A stretch of 64,000 bases of DNA from Dyadobacter chenwenxiniae (GTDB taxonomy: Bacteria > Bacteroidota > Bacteroidia > Cytophagales > Spirosomataceae): contig NZ_CP094997.1 in the NCBI RefSeq assembly GCF_022869785.1, forward strand, positions 3,720,001-3,784,000. The letters run 5' to 3'. Positions 1 to 9,048 of the stretch are shown in pieces (position 1 is the first letter of the stretch; the number at the start of each line of letters is the position of its first letter). Made by a program: the position numbers and the translations under genes. The notes beneath the pieces were generated by a model. The model was not told where the DNA came from. It saw only the letters and a program-made list of their open reading frames with translations, and searched no databases.

Positions 1-1109
1 CCGCTTTTGATGGTGTAACGCTTTACAGTATTTCAAGCACGTTGCCTCCGCTTAACCTGAAACCGGAAAAAGCAAAAAGTACAGAAGTTGGTTTGGAACT
101 GCAGTTCTTAAACCGCCGAATCGGACTGGATGCAACGTACTACAATAAAATCACGACCAACCAGATCATGCAGGTGAATATTTCCGGAGCATCGGGATAC
201 AGCACCATGCAGCTGAATGCGGGAGAAATCCAGAACAAAGGAATTGAACTGCAATTGAACGCAGGCATTATCAGCAATTCGGGTGGCTTCAACTGGGATT
301 TGAGCGTAAACTGGGCCAAGAACAAAAGTATGGTGAATAAACTATACGAAGACCCTACAACCGGCCAGAAACTGGAAGCTTATACGATCACATCCGTTTG
401 GGGGCTTACTGTGGATGCGGTTCCGGGAGAGGCTTACGGTGTAATGAGAGGTTCTTCCTTTGCAAGAGATGCTTCAACGGGAGCAATCATTGTCGGAAGC
501 AATGGATTGCCAACTTACAATTCTACCCCAACTGCAGTAGGTAATGTAATGCCCGACTGGGTAGGTGGTGTTACCAATAATTTTACTTACAAAAATTTCA
601 ATTTCAGCTTCCTGCTGGATATGAGAAAAGGCGGTGATGTGTTTAGTGTGACGCAATGGTTTGGCTTACAGTCTGGTGTGACAGCTCCAACAGTTGAAGG
701 CGGAATTCGTGAAAACGGGCTTATTGTTGGGCAGGACGTTTTGAAAGACGAAAAAGTTACAATGGCTGATGGGACACCTAATACAATCCGCATTGGTGCG
801 AGAGATTATTTCCAAAGCCTTTGGGGTGGAAGAGAAACGGCTATCGTCGACGGAAGTTTCGTGAAACTACGCCAGATCGAATTCGGTTATCAGCTGCCGT
901 CTGCTTTTACATTAAAATACCCTTGGCTTAAAGGAGCCGGCATTTCTTTGTTTGCCCGCAACATAGCCTTACTGTATACCAGCAAAAGCAATGTAGCAAA
1001 CATCGATCCGGAAACAGGATTTGGTGTAGGAAATGACGGGTTAGGAATCGAACAATACCAGATTCCTTCCAACAGAAGCATAGGTGTAAAATTAAATTTG
1101 AAATTCTGA
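1..1109 (+). CDS. SusC/RagA-type TonB-linked outer membrane protein, C-terminal part
   Basis: The reading frame is already open at base 3, so this is the 3' end of a gene that begins outside the window. The roughly 369 visible residues are the C-terminal part of a TonB-dependent beta-barrel. They are rich in aromatic/glycine strands and include NLKPEKAKSTEVGLE, a motif common at this point of SusC barrels. The protein ends in a short strand closing on phenylalanine (GVKLNLKF), the usual terminal signal for barrel insertion. SusC proteins import oligomers bound by a SusD lipoprotein. The SusD-like gene follows after 5 bases, so the two form one operon. The substrate cannot be told from this part. 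Confidence 0.93.
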   Translation, partial: AFDGVTLYSISSTLPPLNLKPEKAKSTEVGLELQFLNRRIGLDATYYNKITTNQIMQVNISGASGYSTMQLNAGEIQNKGIELQLNAGIISNSGGFNWDLSVNWAKNKSMVNKLYEDPTTGQKLEAYTITSVWGLTVDAVPGEAYGVMRGSSFARDASTGAIIVGSNGLPTYNSTPTAVGNVMPDWVGGVTNNFTYKNFNFSFLLDMRKGGDVFSVTQWFGLQSGVTAPTVEGGIRENGLIVGQDVLKDEKVTMADGTPNTIRIGARDYFQSLWGGRETAIVDGSFVKLRQIEFGYQLPSAFTLKYPWLKGAGISLFARNIALLYTSKSNVANIDPETGFGVGNDGLGIEQYQIPSNRSIGVKLNLKF

Positions 1110-1114
1110 TCATT

Positions 1115-2575
1115 ATGAAAAATATAAAATCTTATTTCCTGATCATTCTTCTGCTGGTATTTACCGGACAAGCCTGTACCAGCGATTTTGAAGAAATAAA
1201 TACAAATCCCAACAATCCCGTTGAAGCACCTATTACAAACGTGCTTGGTTATGTGCTGGAAGATTTCGCTCTCTATTATTTCGGACCGCTCGGAGATATG
1301 AGTGAGCCATCATCTTACAGCGGCCAGCTTGGGAAATTACAATACATTGATGACGCGAAGTATGTATTTACTTCAACGAATATCAATACATTATGGACTG
1401 TTGTTTATCGTGACCTGAAAAACGCCCAGGCCATTATTGACCAGGCAGACAAAACAGGTTCTACGAACATGAAAGCAGTGGGGCTCACCATGCAGGCTTA
1501 TATTTTGCAGGTAGCCACAGACCGCTGGAGAGATATTCCTTTTACCGAAGCTTTTAAAGGTGACGCTGGTTTTATCACACCAAAATATGACACGCAGGAA
1601 ACAATTTATCCGGCTATCATTTCACAATTAAAAACGGCAGCAGATCTGTTCGCAACAGGAGGAACGGACGTATTGGGAGAAGGAGACTTGCTGTACGGAG
1701 GTGACGTAAAAAAATGGCAGAAATTCTGTAATTCTCTTCGTTTGCGGGTTGCAATCCGTATATCAAACGTGAGCCCTGCCACTGCCAAGCCGGTAATTGA
1801 AGAAATCGCTTCCTCGGCTACCACTTATCCTGTACTGGCCAGCAACGCCGATAATGCGATGTTAAAATGGTCGGGATCAAGCCCATATATTGAACCGTGG
1901 AACAACAATTTTATGACACGTGACGATCATGGCCCGAGTAATATATTGATCACTAAACTGAAAGAACTGGGCGATCCAAGAATAGCAGTTTATGCCAAAC
2001 CGGCACCAAGTGATGGCCAGTACAGAGGTGTTGAAGTGGGCCCTGCTACTTCTCCGATCATTTCCCTTTATTCCCGTATTGGCACTAAGTTCCGTGAAGA
2101 TGCAACCGGCTTTTCTCCCTTCATGCGATATAGCGAAGTGCTTTTCATTATGGCAGAAGCAGCACAAAAAGGATGGAATGTAGGCGCAAGTACTGCCGAA
2201 ACCTTATACAAAGCTGGTGTAACCGCTTCGCTGAATGAAAACGGCATTACAGACGGTAAGGTTATCAGTACGTACCTGGCAGGTTCAGGAGTAAAATGGG
2301 ACAATACCACCAGCAAACTGCACACGCAAAAATGGCTTTCGTTATTTAAAAACGGACAGGAAGCATGGGCAGAATCGAGACGTACAGATGTGCCATTATT
2401 AGCTGCTGCTACCGGATCTCCTTTCCTAGGGCATACGCGCCCACCGTTCCGTTATCCATATCCACCAACAGAAACAACGCTTAATTCAGCCAATAGCGCA
2501 TCGTTTATCGCTGAAATCAATGACAATTTCTGGGGAAAGAAAATGTGGTGGGATACACGTACGGGTGTTAATTAA
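1115..2575 (+). CDS. SusD/RagB-like outer membrane lipoprotein (SusD_2 type)
   Basis: 486 residues. The N-terminus is a lipoprotein signal (about 20 residues ending in GQAC), followed by acidic residues and DFEEINTNPNN, typical of the SusD-like_2 branch. It is expected to sit on the cell surface as the lid and substrate-binding partner of the SusC barrel encoded just upstream. TPR-like helical segments follow through the middle (for example VGLTMQAYILQVATDRWRDI). The C-terminal part carries the conserved LFKNGQEAWAESRRT stretch and ends in WWD. It is co-directional with the susC end and is closed by a strong terminator about 30 bases after the stop. The ligand is unknown; there are no catabolic enzymes next to it. 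Confidence 0.93.
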   Translation: MKNIKSYFLIILLLVFTGQACTSDFEEINTNPNNPVEAPITNVLGYVLEDFALYYFGPLGDMSEPSSYSGQLGKLQYIDDAKYVFTSTNINTLWTVVYRDLKNAQAIIDQADKTGSTNMKAVGLTMQAYILQVATDRWRDIPFTEAFKGDAGFITPKYDTQETIYPAIISQLKTAADLFATGGTDVLGEGDLLYGGDVKKWQKFCNSLRLRVAIRISNVSPATAKPVIEEIASSATTYPVLASNADNAMLKWSGSSPYIEPWNNNFMTRDDHGPSNILITKLKELGDPRIAVYAKPAPSDGQYRGVEVGPATSPIISLYSRIGTKFREDATGFSPFMRYSEVLFIMAEAAQKGWNVGASTAETLYKAGVTASLNENGITDGKVISTYLAGSGVKWDNTTSKLHTQKWLSLFKNGQEAWAESRRTDVPLLAAATGSPFLGHTRPPFRYPYPPTETTLNSANSASFIAEINDNFWGKKMWWDTRTGVN

Positions 2576-2604
2576 GGAATAATTTTTTAGGATAAATTTA
2601 ACGT

Positions 2605-2651
2605 AAAAAGGAGACTGGCTTGGGTTTTAACCTGTCGATAGTCTCCTTTTT
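2605..2651 (+). terminator. Intrinsic terminator after the SusCD pair
   Basis: A perfect 12-bp inverted repeat (AAAAAGGAGACT / AGTCTCCTTTTT) around a 23-base loop, starting 29 bases after the SusD-like stop. The arms begin in A's and end in T's, so it can act in either direction, but no gene reads into it from the right. Confidence 0.85.
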
Positions 2652-2979
2652 ATAGTTAAATACCCGCAGCTCCTTCATAGTCTTCTGGCATACATGAATT
2701 CTGCTGCTTTAAATCCGCCTGTCATTTCAACTCTTTTGATTTATAACAAACCAAAGCCTTGTATCATTGGTATTATGATGTTTTCAATGGCCCACTTGAA
2801 AAAACCTGCCAGGAATAAGCAACCGCACGCTTTACACTTGGAACCTCATCAAAATAGATCCGCTGCTATTTGAAGTGATAAATTATAAAGGAAATTAAGC
2901 CTGCGTTTATCAGTCGCCTTCTGACAACCAAAAAATGGGCGAACACTTCCGACCAGTCTTTCTATCATTGCATCCACTC
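2652..2979. other. Intergenic stretch with no recognisable gene
   Basis: About 330 bases between the SusCD terminator and the stop of the DUF4374 gene. I read all frames and saw only short open stretches with several stops and no motif I recognise. It could be eroded coding DNA. Confidence 0.4.
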
Positions 2980-4290
2980 CTACTTCGTTAGCTTTAACAA
3001 GTCCGTTATCAATCCACCGGCAGTAACATTCACCATTTTTTCTGATTTTCCTGTCGCCGGATCATATTTGTAGTAACCATTCAAATTCATACTGGAATTG
3101 TAAACCGGAAGGTAAAACTTGCCATCATATTTGTGCGTGCTGGGATAACTATAAGCTGCCGTAAGCGGTAAATCCGCAATCACTGTCGCAGTTTGTGCAT
3201 TTAAATCCAACTTCACCCAGCGCTGAACGGGACTGTAAAATGCCAGGTCCGACAGTTCCGTGTATTCTGCAGCCGTAATTGAATTGACTGCCAGCTTACC
3301 GATCAGCTCCAATAATCTCGGAGGATATGGCGCTGCGGAAATGCAGGCATAAGCAATTCCATTGGCATCATAGGTAGTCCCCAAAAGCAATTGGAACATT
3401 GAACTTTGCTGTCCTACCGCATTGACCGGGTTAAAAGCATAAGTGGAGTCAAAGTCCGTTTTCCCGGCTGGAATTTTCAAAATCTGCGGTCTGGACCTTT
3501 TCGCAGCATTTGGCCCAAGTTGCCCGTCCAGCCCATACTGACCCTGCGTACTGATGTAAACGTTACCCGCTTCATCCACAACGCTATGTTCCAAACCCCG
3601 GGAGACCGGATAAGTGGCTTGTTTAAAAACAGCTGTATTCTCCCATTTTCTGGTCGTCAGGTCCACCACTTCCACATATACATCCTGTGCATCGTAAAAC
3701 TGGCCGGTTTTGCTGCTGTTTGTTAAAAGCGAGGCGAATAGCTTGTTGTCGTTGGGACGATATGATAAATGCGCATAAACATTTCTGTCGTTCTCAGGAA
3801 AATTTTTGGCTTTCGACATATCGATCTGCCCCAGGTTTTCCATGGTGGCCGGGTTAAAAAGGAACAGTGCCCTGTTTCCACTGGTCGAGTAAACACCCAG
3901 GTTTTCATTGATGATCAGCACAGACTGCAAATATTCCAGCAATGGAATGCTTGCTACTTCCACCACGGCCCCGGAAGATTTCAAAATTGCCTGCTTGGAC
4001 AATTTATTGTCTCCATCCAGCGAAATCCCGTAAATAAAATTCTTAAAGGAAGTTCTCGCCATGAAGGTGCTGTAAGCCGTGTTTTTGGTCAAATCGACAT
4101 CACCGGAAGGTTGCTGCGAAAAAAAACCGGCGTAATAGCTAAACCCCGCAGTCGATTGCGAAATGCTGGACAACAAAAATCCTTCTTCCTGATAAAGCGA
4201 TTCAGGTTCGGCAACTGGTTTATCATCACTGCTGCATGAAATCAGTGCGGCGGCAAAAAAAATGGATAGTAATAGATTGGTTGTTTTCAT
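2980..4290 (-). CDS. DUF4374 lipoprotein, XusB-like siderophore-binding candidate
   Basis: 436 residues when started at MKTTNLLLSIFF. A longer in-frame TTG start exists, but it lies in a short tandem repeat and would hide the signal peptide. The start chosen gives a lipoprotein signal with lipobox LISC followed by SSDD. Acidic residues after the cysteine are known from surface-export signals of Bacteroidota lipoproteins. The rest is beta-rich with repeated blades, consistent with the beta-propeller of DUF4374. In Bacteroides thetaiotaomicron, a DUF4374 lipoprotein (XusB) captures iron-siderophores for the receptor XusA. Here the TonB receptor gene lies about 100 bases upstream on the same strand and a PepSY gene is divergent, matching that system. 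Binding to a particular siderophore or haem is inference. Confidence 0.85.
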   Translation of the reverse strand: MKTTNLLLSIFFAAALISCSSDDKPVAEPESLYQEEGFLLSSISQSTAGFSYYAGFFSQQPSGDVDLTKNTAYSTFMARTSFKNFIYGISLDGDNKLSKQAILKSSGAVVEVASIPLLEYLQSVLIINENLGVYSTSGNRALFLFNPATMENLGQIDMSKAKNFPENDRNVYAHLSYRPNDNKLFASLLTNSSKTGQFYDAQDVYVEVVDLTTRKWENTAVFKQATYPVSRGLEHSVVDEAGNVYISTQGQYGLDGQLGPNAAKRSRPQILKIPAGKTDFDSTYAFNPVNAVGQQSSMFQLLLGTTYDANGIAYACISAAPYPPRLLELIGKLAVNSITAAEYTELSDLAFYSPVQRWVKLDLNAQTATVIADLPLTAAYSYPSTHKYDGKFYLPVYNSSMNLNGYYKYDPATGKSEKMVNVTAGGLITDLLKLTK

Positions 4291-4325
4291 TGGGGATTGG
4301 ATTTTGTTGGAAAGTTGTGGTAGGG

Positions 4326-4353
4326 GGCAATCGGCTGTCGGCAATCGGCTGTC
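4326..4353. repeat. Two tandem 14-bp repeats
   Basis: The unit GGCAATCGGCTGTC occurs twice in a row between the TonB receptor stop and the DUF4374 start. It is followed by two overlapping copies of ACAGCTTA (4366-4380). No coding role is seen. Confidence 0.8.
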
Positions 4354-4386
4354 GGCTTATAGCATACAGCTTACAGCTTACTTCCC

Positions 4387-6714
4387 CTAAAAGCGCGAAA
4401 TCTCGTAAATGAGCTTTACATTGAAATTCGTCCCGGCGCGTGGCACCAGGTAGTTATCAAAAAGCTTGGCGTTGAAGACATTAATGACATTCAGGGAAGC
4501 GATTAGGCCGCGTTTTGCGAACTTATAGGAGAAACCCGCATCCAGGCGATGCTGAACGGGCACGTAAGCTTCCGGCGTATTTTTGATACTGTTGCCTTTG
4601 CCGACGGTGATGTGGTTAAACGGCGCGATGTAGTTGTAAAACAAGTAAGCCCGGAAACGATCGTCGGTTTTCAATAATCCCGGTTTTTGCCATGATAACT
4701 CCGAGTTACCATAAAAATTGGGGTTGTTTGGAAAGTCGGTGCCGACCAGGAACTGACTTTCCGCCAGCTTCATTTTTGTGAAAGTTTTGCGCAGGAAAGT
4801 CAGGTTCGTTTTCAGGCTGAATGCATTTTTGAAGGTCAGTGCCACGTCACCCTCCACGCCCAGCGTCCGCACCTGGTCCGCATTGTCGTATCTTCTGATC
4901 ACGCCATTTCCTATGAAAATAATGTCGTGCTGGCTCCGGTAAAACCCGTTAATGTTCGTCGTAATGCTTAAAATTTTGGTGACCGGCTTGCTGATTACAA
5001 CACCAATATTGAGGTTATCGCTGCTTTCCGGCAACAGGTCTGTATTGCGGACGATATCTGCGCCGTTGCCTACGAACTGGGCAAACTGCGGGATCAGGTA
5101 ACCTTTCTCAAAAGATGCGCGGGTGAAAAAACCTTCGGCTATATCATACTTCAATGCCGTATTCCAGCCCCATATGCCGTCCTTCTTTTTAACTAGCTCA
5201 AATGTGTTGTTTTCGGCACCATCGAGAATATAATCGTACCTTTTAGTGGCAGCTGAAAAAGTTAACCTGTTCATAAACAAGCCCTCATACTGCACTCCGG
5301 CCACATTTTTGGTCAGAAACTGAGGAATGCGCAGGTAATCCTCCATGGGATCGGCTTCCAGATAATCGATGCCGGTCAGCTTTTGTTTGGCATATAAATT
5401 CGAGAAAAGCAGTTTGTGATCCGGGCTTATTTTAAAGGTAAAACTGCTCCGATTGATCCAGCCATGGATGTAAGTATCCGAATTGGCTTCGTAATATTCG
5501 CCCGGGCTCTCCTTTCTGCCAATCACTTTTCCACTCCAGCTGTACACATTCGTGGTCGTATCCACATAATTCAAAGTCTGACTGCTGTAATTAGCGGCTG
5601 TGGAAAACAGCGCCCGCTGTTTCCAGAGTGACTTTTCATATTTTAAAACCGCCGTCAGGTTTTCGGCCTTATACTTCGCCTCTCCGAAAGCAGTCCCGCT
5701 TACCCTGGCGCCGTTTTGCAATTCTTTGTTTCCGCCCGAAACGTTCACTGAAAGTTTCAGTTCGTCGGCCCAGGGCTTACTGTGGGTACCGATGGTTATC
5801 CCGCCAAAAAAGATCCTATACTGGTCGTGGAAGCGCTTGACGCGTTCGATACGGTTACCATTTTCAAAAATCCTGGCGTCCATTCTGTAACTGTTATCGG
5901 AGTAATTGACAGCGCCTGTAACATTCAGGAAGTAATTTTTCTTATTGGCCAGCCCCAATGCAAAATCGCCCAAATGCGTATTGTAAGAGCCGACATTGTA
6001 AGAAGCGCGAAGCGAATTGTACGATTTCTGCTCGGTTACCAGATTAATACCGCCGCCTAACGCATCAGTACCAACGTCGACCGGCAATACGCCTTTATAT
6101 ACATCGATCCGTTTCAGGTTTCCGATCGGCAAAGTCGAAATATCGAAGTTGGGATAAATGAATTCCATCGGCAGACCATCAATGTAGACCCGCACTGCAT
6201 TGCCACGTAAACCGTTAATCGAAATATCTGAAGGCTCCCCAAGTGAGCTTGAACGCCGGATGCGCACACCCGAAAGCCGGTCGATGATGTCGGTGATCAG
6301 TACATTCTGGCTCACCACATTCTTGATCTCCACGCTGCTGATGGTGATCGGCTTCATTTCCTGTACGCGGCTTTGCTTTTCAGTTTTTACCAAAACCTCA
6401 TCAAGATCTTTGGTATCACTAATCAATACGACATCTTCAACCACATTACGGCTAGTGATTTTTATATCTTTTTCAAACGTTTTAAAACCTACGTGGCTTA
6501 CAACCAGTTTGTAATCTCCTGCCGGAATATTTATGAGCCGGAATGTACCATCCGCATCTGACGCAGTCTCATATTTGGTATTTTTCAAAGAGACAGAAAC
6601 AAAAGACAAAGCATTGCCATCGCCGTTTTTGACTGTTCCAGAAAAGGAAAACCCTTGGCCATATCCAGTTTCATCAATAAGCAGCAACATAAAGAGGAGG
6701 AAAAATATTCTCAT
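4387..6714 (-). CDS. TonB-dependent receptor, XusA-like, iron/siderophore type
   Basis: 775 residues. A signal peptide (about residues 1-19) is followed by a CarboxypepD_reg-like domain (about 22-108: FSGTVKNGDGNALSFVSVSL ... GYK-type end). Then comes a plug domain (about 115-230, with IDRLSGVRIRRSSSLGEP, SINGLRGNAVRVYIDGLPM and IDVYKGVLPVDVGTDALGG). A beta-barrel follows, ending in YEISRF. The plug style and the length of under 800 residues fit siderophore/metal receptors, not the longer SusC group. The DUF4374 lipoprotein gene follows on the same strand. Divergent small membrane proteins and a PepSY protein start 87 bases away. It would move an iron chelate across the outer membrane using TonB. 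The exact ligand is not visible. Confidence 0.92.
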   Translation of the reverse strand: MRIFFLLFMLLLIDETGYGQGFSFSGTVKNGDGNALSFVSVSLKNTKYETASDADGTFRLINIPAGDYKLVVSHVGFKTFEKDIKITSRNVVEDVVLISDTKDLDEVLVKTEKQSRVQEMKPITISSVEIKNVVSQNVLITDIIDRLSGVRIRRSSSLGEPSDISINGLRGNAVRVYIDGLPMEFIYPNFDISTLPIGNLKRIDVYKGVLPVDVGTDALGGGINLVTEQKSYNSLRASYNVGSYNTHLGDFALGLANKKNYFLNVTGAVNYSDNSYRMDARIFENGNRIERVKRFHDQYRIFFGGITIGTHSKPWADELKLSVNVSGGNKELQNGARVSGTAFGEAKYKAENLTAVLKYEKSLWKQRALFSTAANYSSQTLNYVDTTTNVYSWSGKVIGRKESPGEYYEANSDTYIHGWINRSSFTFKISPDHKLLFSNLYAKQKLTGIDYLEADPMEDYLRIPQFLTKNVAGVQYEGLFMNRLTFSAATKRYDYILDGAENNTFELVKKKDGIWGWNTALKYDIAEGFFTRASFEKGYLIPQFAQFVGNGADIVRNTDLLPESSDNLNIGVVISKPVTKILSITTNINGFYRSQHDIIFIGNGVIRRYDNADQVRTLGVEGDVALTFKNAFSLKTNLTFLRKTFTKMKLAESQFLVGTDFPNNPNFYGNSELSWQKPGLLKTDDRFRAYLFYNYIAPFNHITVGKGNSIKNTPEAYVPVQHRLDAGFSYKFAKRGLIASLNVINVFNAKLFDNYLVPRAGTNFNVKLIYEISRF

Positions 6715-6800
6715 AACAGATCATTTGCAGAATTTTCGTCAAATGTAATTACTTATTTGTATTTAGTTTAAATAATATTAATATTTGCAAAAATAATTTT
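6715..6800. promoter_or_regulatory. Divergent AT-rich promoter region of the iron-uptake locus
   Basis: The 86 bases between the divergent TonB receptor and small membrane-protein genes are very AT-rich. They contain a perfect 12-bp palindrome, AATATTAATATT, at 6774-6785, 16 bases before the plus-strand start codon. A shared iron-responsive operator is plausible, but I see no clear Fur-box match. Confidence 0.45.
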
Positions 6801-7112
6801 ATGCCACAATTCTATTTTATCTTCCTGGGAATGTACTTGTACTATTCCAAGTCAAAATATTATCCAGACTTTCTGTTCAGCCCGCGATTTCGTAGCGTCC
6901 GGCTCTTTGGATTGCTTTTTACGATAGCCGGATCTTTGTTATATGTGCGAGCTGATGGTTGGGCAGGCGGGCTTTTGCTTGCATTGGCCGCCAGTATGCT
7001 GGCGATGGGTATGGTCCAGCTTTTTGCGGTGTTGGGTAAATATTATTTCTATGGAATGGCCGTAGTCATACATGTTTTATTACTGATACAACTGATCTGC
7101 GATGCCAGCTAA
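6801..7112 (+). CDS. Small DUF3325-like membrane protein of iron-uptake locus
   Basis: 103 residues, almost entirely hydrophobic, with about three to four membrane helices. A basic segment (SKSKYYPDFLFSPRFRS) is followed by a helix and a GWAGGLLLALA stretch. This layout (basic loop, helix, GW.xGL, helix) resembles DUF3325, a family encoded beside siderophore receptors and PepSY proteins in Proteobacteria. That match is from memory of the family pattern and is moderate. The gene overlaps the next one by 11 bases, so the two are translationally coupled. Function is unknown; it is probably an accessory subunit of the inner-membrane step of iron uptake. Confidence 0.7.
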   Translation: MPQFYFIFLGMYLYYSKSKYYPDFLFSPRFRSVRLFGLLFTIAGSLLYVRADGWAGGLLLALAASMLAMGMVQLFAVLGKYYFYGMAVVIHVLLLIQLICDAS

Positions 7113-7383
7113 AAAGGAATATCTGACAACACGCGGCCAGCGTGCCCTCAAAATCACGGCCGGACTTTTCGGCGGCTATTTTCTTGCTGTGGCCGTTCAC
7201 ATGCTTCTGGCCGTCGCACTTCCTTATCGCATGGAAATCATTCTTACTGGTGCGTTTTCGGTCTTTTTGCTTTGGACAGCACTCATGATCATCGCATTTC
7301 TAATGCGCAATGGCTGGATTGTCTGGAGCATATATCTTCTTTCGATTATTTTTTGCGCAGCAGGAATATATCTTCTAAAATAG
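7102..7383 (+). CDS. Small DUF3649-like membrane protein of iron-uptake locus
   Basis: 93 residues with a short basic N-terminus and three predicted membrane helices. The segment ITAGLFGGYFLAVAVHMLLA, followed by LPYRMEIILTGAFSVFLLWTALMIIAFL, closely follows the DUF3649 pattern: a GGY in helix 1, then LP..(R/E)A, then a helix of the FLVYAAAVLWAF type. DUF3649 proteins are annotated as iron-uptake proteins and usually neighbour DUF3325 and PepSY genes. That is exactly the set here. It overlaps the upstream gene by 11 bases and stops 2 bases before the PepSY start, so the three genes are one tight operon. Confidence 0.72.
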   Translation: MPAKKEYLTTRGQRALKITAGLFGGYFLAVAVHMLLAVALPYRMEIILTGAFSVFLLWTALMIIAFLMRNGWIVWSIYLLSIIFCAAGIYLLK

Positions 7384-7385
7384 CT

Positions 7386-9008
7386 ATGAAGAAACTAAAA
7401 GGTTTATCGCCGCGACTCTACAACATTACTTTTAACACCCACACCGTTTCGGGCATTGTCATCAGCTTTGGGCTGTACGTAATATTTTTTGCCGGCGCAT
7501 TTTCGCTCTTTAAAGATGAATTTTACCAATGGGAAAATCCGGCAGCACGGCAAACATTGGTACACCCGGTTGACTATGATCAAATGCTAAGCAGCCTGAA
7601 AAAATCCAACCCCCAATTTGATTTTTCAGAAGATATTACCATCGTCACAGAATCCGCGGAAAGACCTCTGGTCAAGGTTTACGGGCATTTAACTGTACCC
7701 AAAGGCAAACCCGAGCAACATTACTACACGACCTATTTTCCGGCGACCGGTCAATTTTTCAAGGACGAAAAAACCACGGTCGGAGAAACGTTATACCGGT
7801 TGCATTTTTTTGACCAGATCCCGTTTATAGGCAGGTATCTTTCCGGCTTCGTGGCTCTGTTCTTTGCTTTCGCGGTGATTACGGGTGTAATGATCCACTG
7901 GCAAAATATGCTTACCAAATTTCACGGCTTTTCGCTCAAAGGGTCATTGAAAAATATCTGGACCAATGCGCACACTGTCTTTGGTTTACTGGGACTGCCT
8001 TTCCAGCTGATGTATGCGATTACCGGGGCTTACTATATGCTGTCATTTCTGGTTTTGCTTCCGGTGGTGATGGTGTTCTACGACGGCAATCAGGAGAAAG
8101 CGATCAATGATATTTTTTCGGAGCGCGCCATGGAAGTGAGTGAAACATCTCCTTTTACCACAAAGAATCTAGGGGTAACAGGCATTCTCGAAAAAGTAAA
8201 AAATGAAAATCCGGAGTTGGATTTACGTTACTTGCAGATCAAACATTATGACCGGGAAGACGGTATCGTTTCGGCTTCGCTGGAAAACAGCAAAACTTTC
8301 GCGGGCGACGGCTCAGTGGCGGTAAGGCTGAAAGATGGAGCATTGATCTCCGACAAATTACCAGGCAAAAAGACTTACGCTGAATCCGTATTATTCGGAA
8401 TATCCCGACTGCATTTCGCTACTTTCGGAGGGCTTGCTTTGAAGGCAATCTATTTTCTGTTAGCTCTGTTTACCTGTTTCGTTATCATTAGCGGTGTCTT
8501 GCTCTGGAAAGAGGCCAGGAATAAAAAAAGCTATACTGACAAACAAAAGCAGTTCCATCACAGGGTCACCATGTGGTATCTTGCCATTTCCTTCGGTCTT
8601 TTCCCTGCCACAGCCATTCTGTTCAGTGCAGAATTACTGATACCAAACGTTGAAAACCACGTTTTCCTGGTTAGGGCTGTGTTTTTCGTATCGTGGCTCG
8701 CGTTAAGTATAGCGGGGTTACTGCTGAAAACAGAATCCGGAATGACCTGGTTTTACCTGCTTGTTGGTGGGCTGTTTTCGGTTCTTGTCCCGCTTGCCAA
8801 TGGATTTGTAACAGGTGACTGGATCTTTAATGCATGGTCGATGGGACTTTATTATACTGCCCTTACAGATGCATTTTGGGCTGGAACTGGTGTAATTTCC
8901 TTAATCCTGGCTACGTCAATTCGCCGAAGTTTCAAAAGATCATCCGGTGAATTTGGTGATGATACGAAACCACACGGGAACGTCACGAAGCATTTACATC
9001 GCATTTGA
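7386..9008 (+). CDS. PepSY-domain membrane protein, XusC-like
   Basis: 540 residues from ATG at 7386. Longer in-frame starts overlap the upstream gene and would add a non-hydrophobic leader. It begins with THTVSGIVISFGLYVIFFAGAF, the first membrane helix of the PepSY_TM family. A periplasmic PepSY-like segment follows (about 60-150), then paired helices with GVMIHWQNMLTKFH, a second periplasmic part, and several C-terminal helices, about eight in all. Conserved histidines next to the helices (IHWQNM, RLHFATFGG, FHHRVTMW) suggest haem or electron transfer. Proteins of this family reduce or help release iron from siderophores at the inner membrane. XusC of Bacteroides is the closest functional parallel. 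Confidence 0.9.
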   Translation: MKKLKGLSPRLYNITFNTHTVSGIVISFGLYVIFFAGAFSLFKDEFYQWENPAARQTLVHPVDYDQMLSSLKKSNPQFDFSEDITIVTESAERPLVKVYGHLTVPKGKPEQHYYTTYFPATGQFFKDEKTTVGETLYRLHFFDQIPFIGRYLSGFVALFFAFAVITGVMIHWQNMLTKFHGFSLKGSLKNIWTNAHTVFGLLGLPFQLMYAITGAYYMLSFLVLLPVVMVFYDGNQEKAINDIFSERAMEVSETSPFTTKNLGVTGILEKVKNENPELDLRYLQIKHYDREDGIVSASLENSKTFAGDGSVAVRLKDGALISDKLPGKKTYAESVLFGISRLHFATFGGLALKAIYFLLALFTCFVIISGVLLWKEARNKKSYTDKQKQFHHRVTMWYLAISFGLFPATAILFSAELLIPNVENHVFLVRAVFFVSWLALSIAGLLLKTESGMTWFYLLVGGLFSVLVPLANGFVTGDWIFNAWSMGLYYTALTDAFWAGTGVISLILATSIRRSFKRSSGEFGDDTKPHGNVTKHLHRI

Positions 9009-9048
9009 AGATATATTTGCAAAATCTACTACAAAAACAGCCAATTAA

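Noticed and set aside
6774..6785. A classical Fur box in the iron locus spacer
   Set aside because: The palindrome is pure A/T with no match to the GATAATGATAATCATTATC type consensus beyond base composition, so I call it only a candidate operator.
7272..7385. A longer start for the PepSY protein
   Set aside because: The extra 38 residues overlap the DUF3649-like gene in another frame and do not resemble the family. The ATG at 7386 gives the usual first membrane helix.
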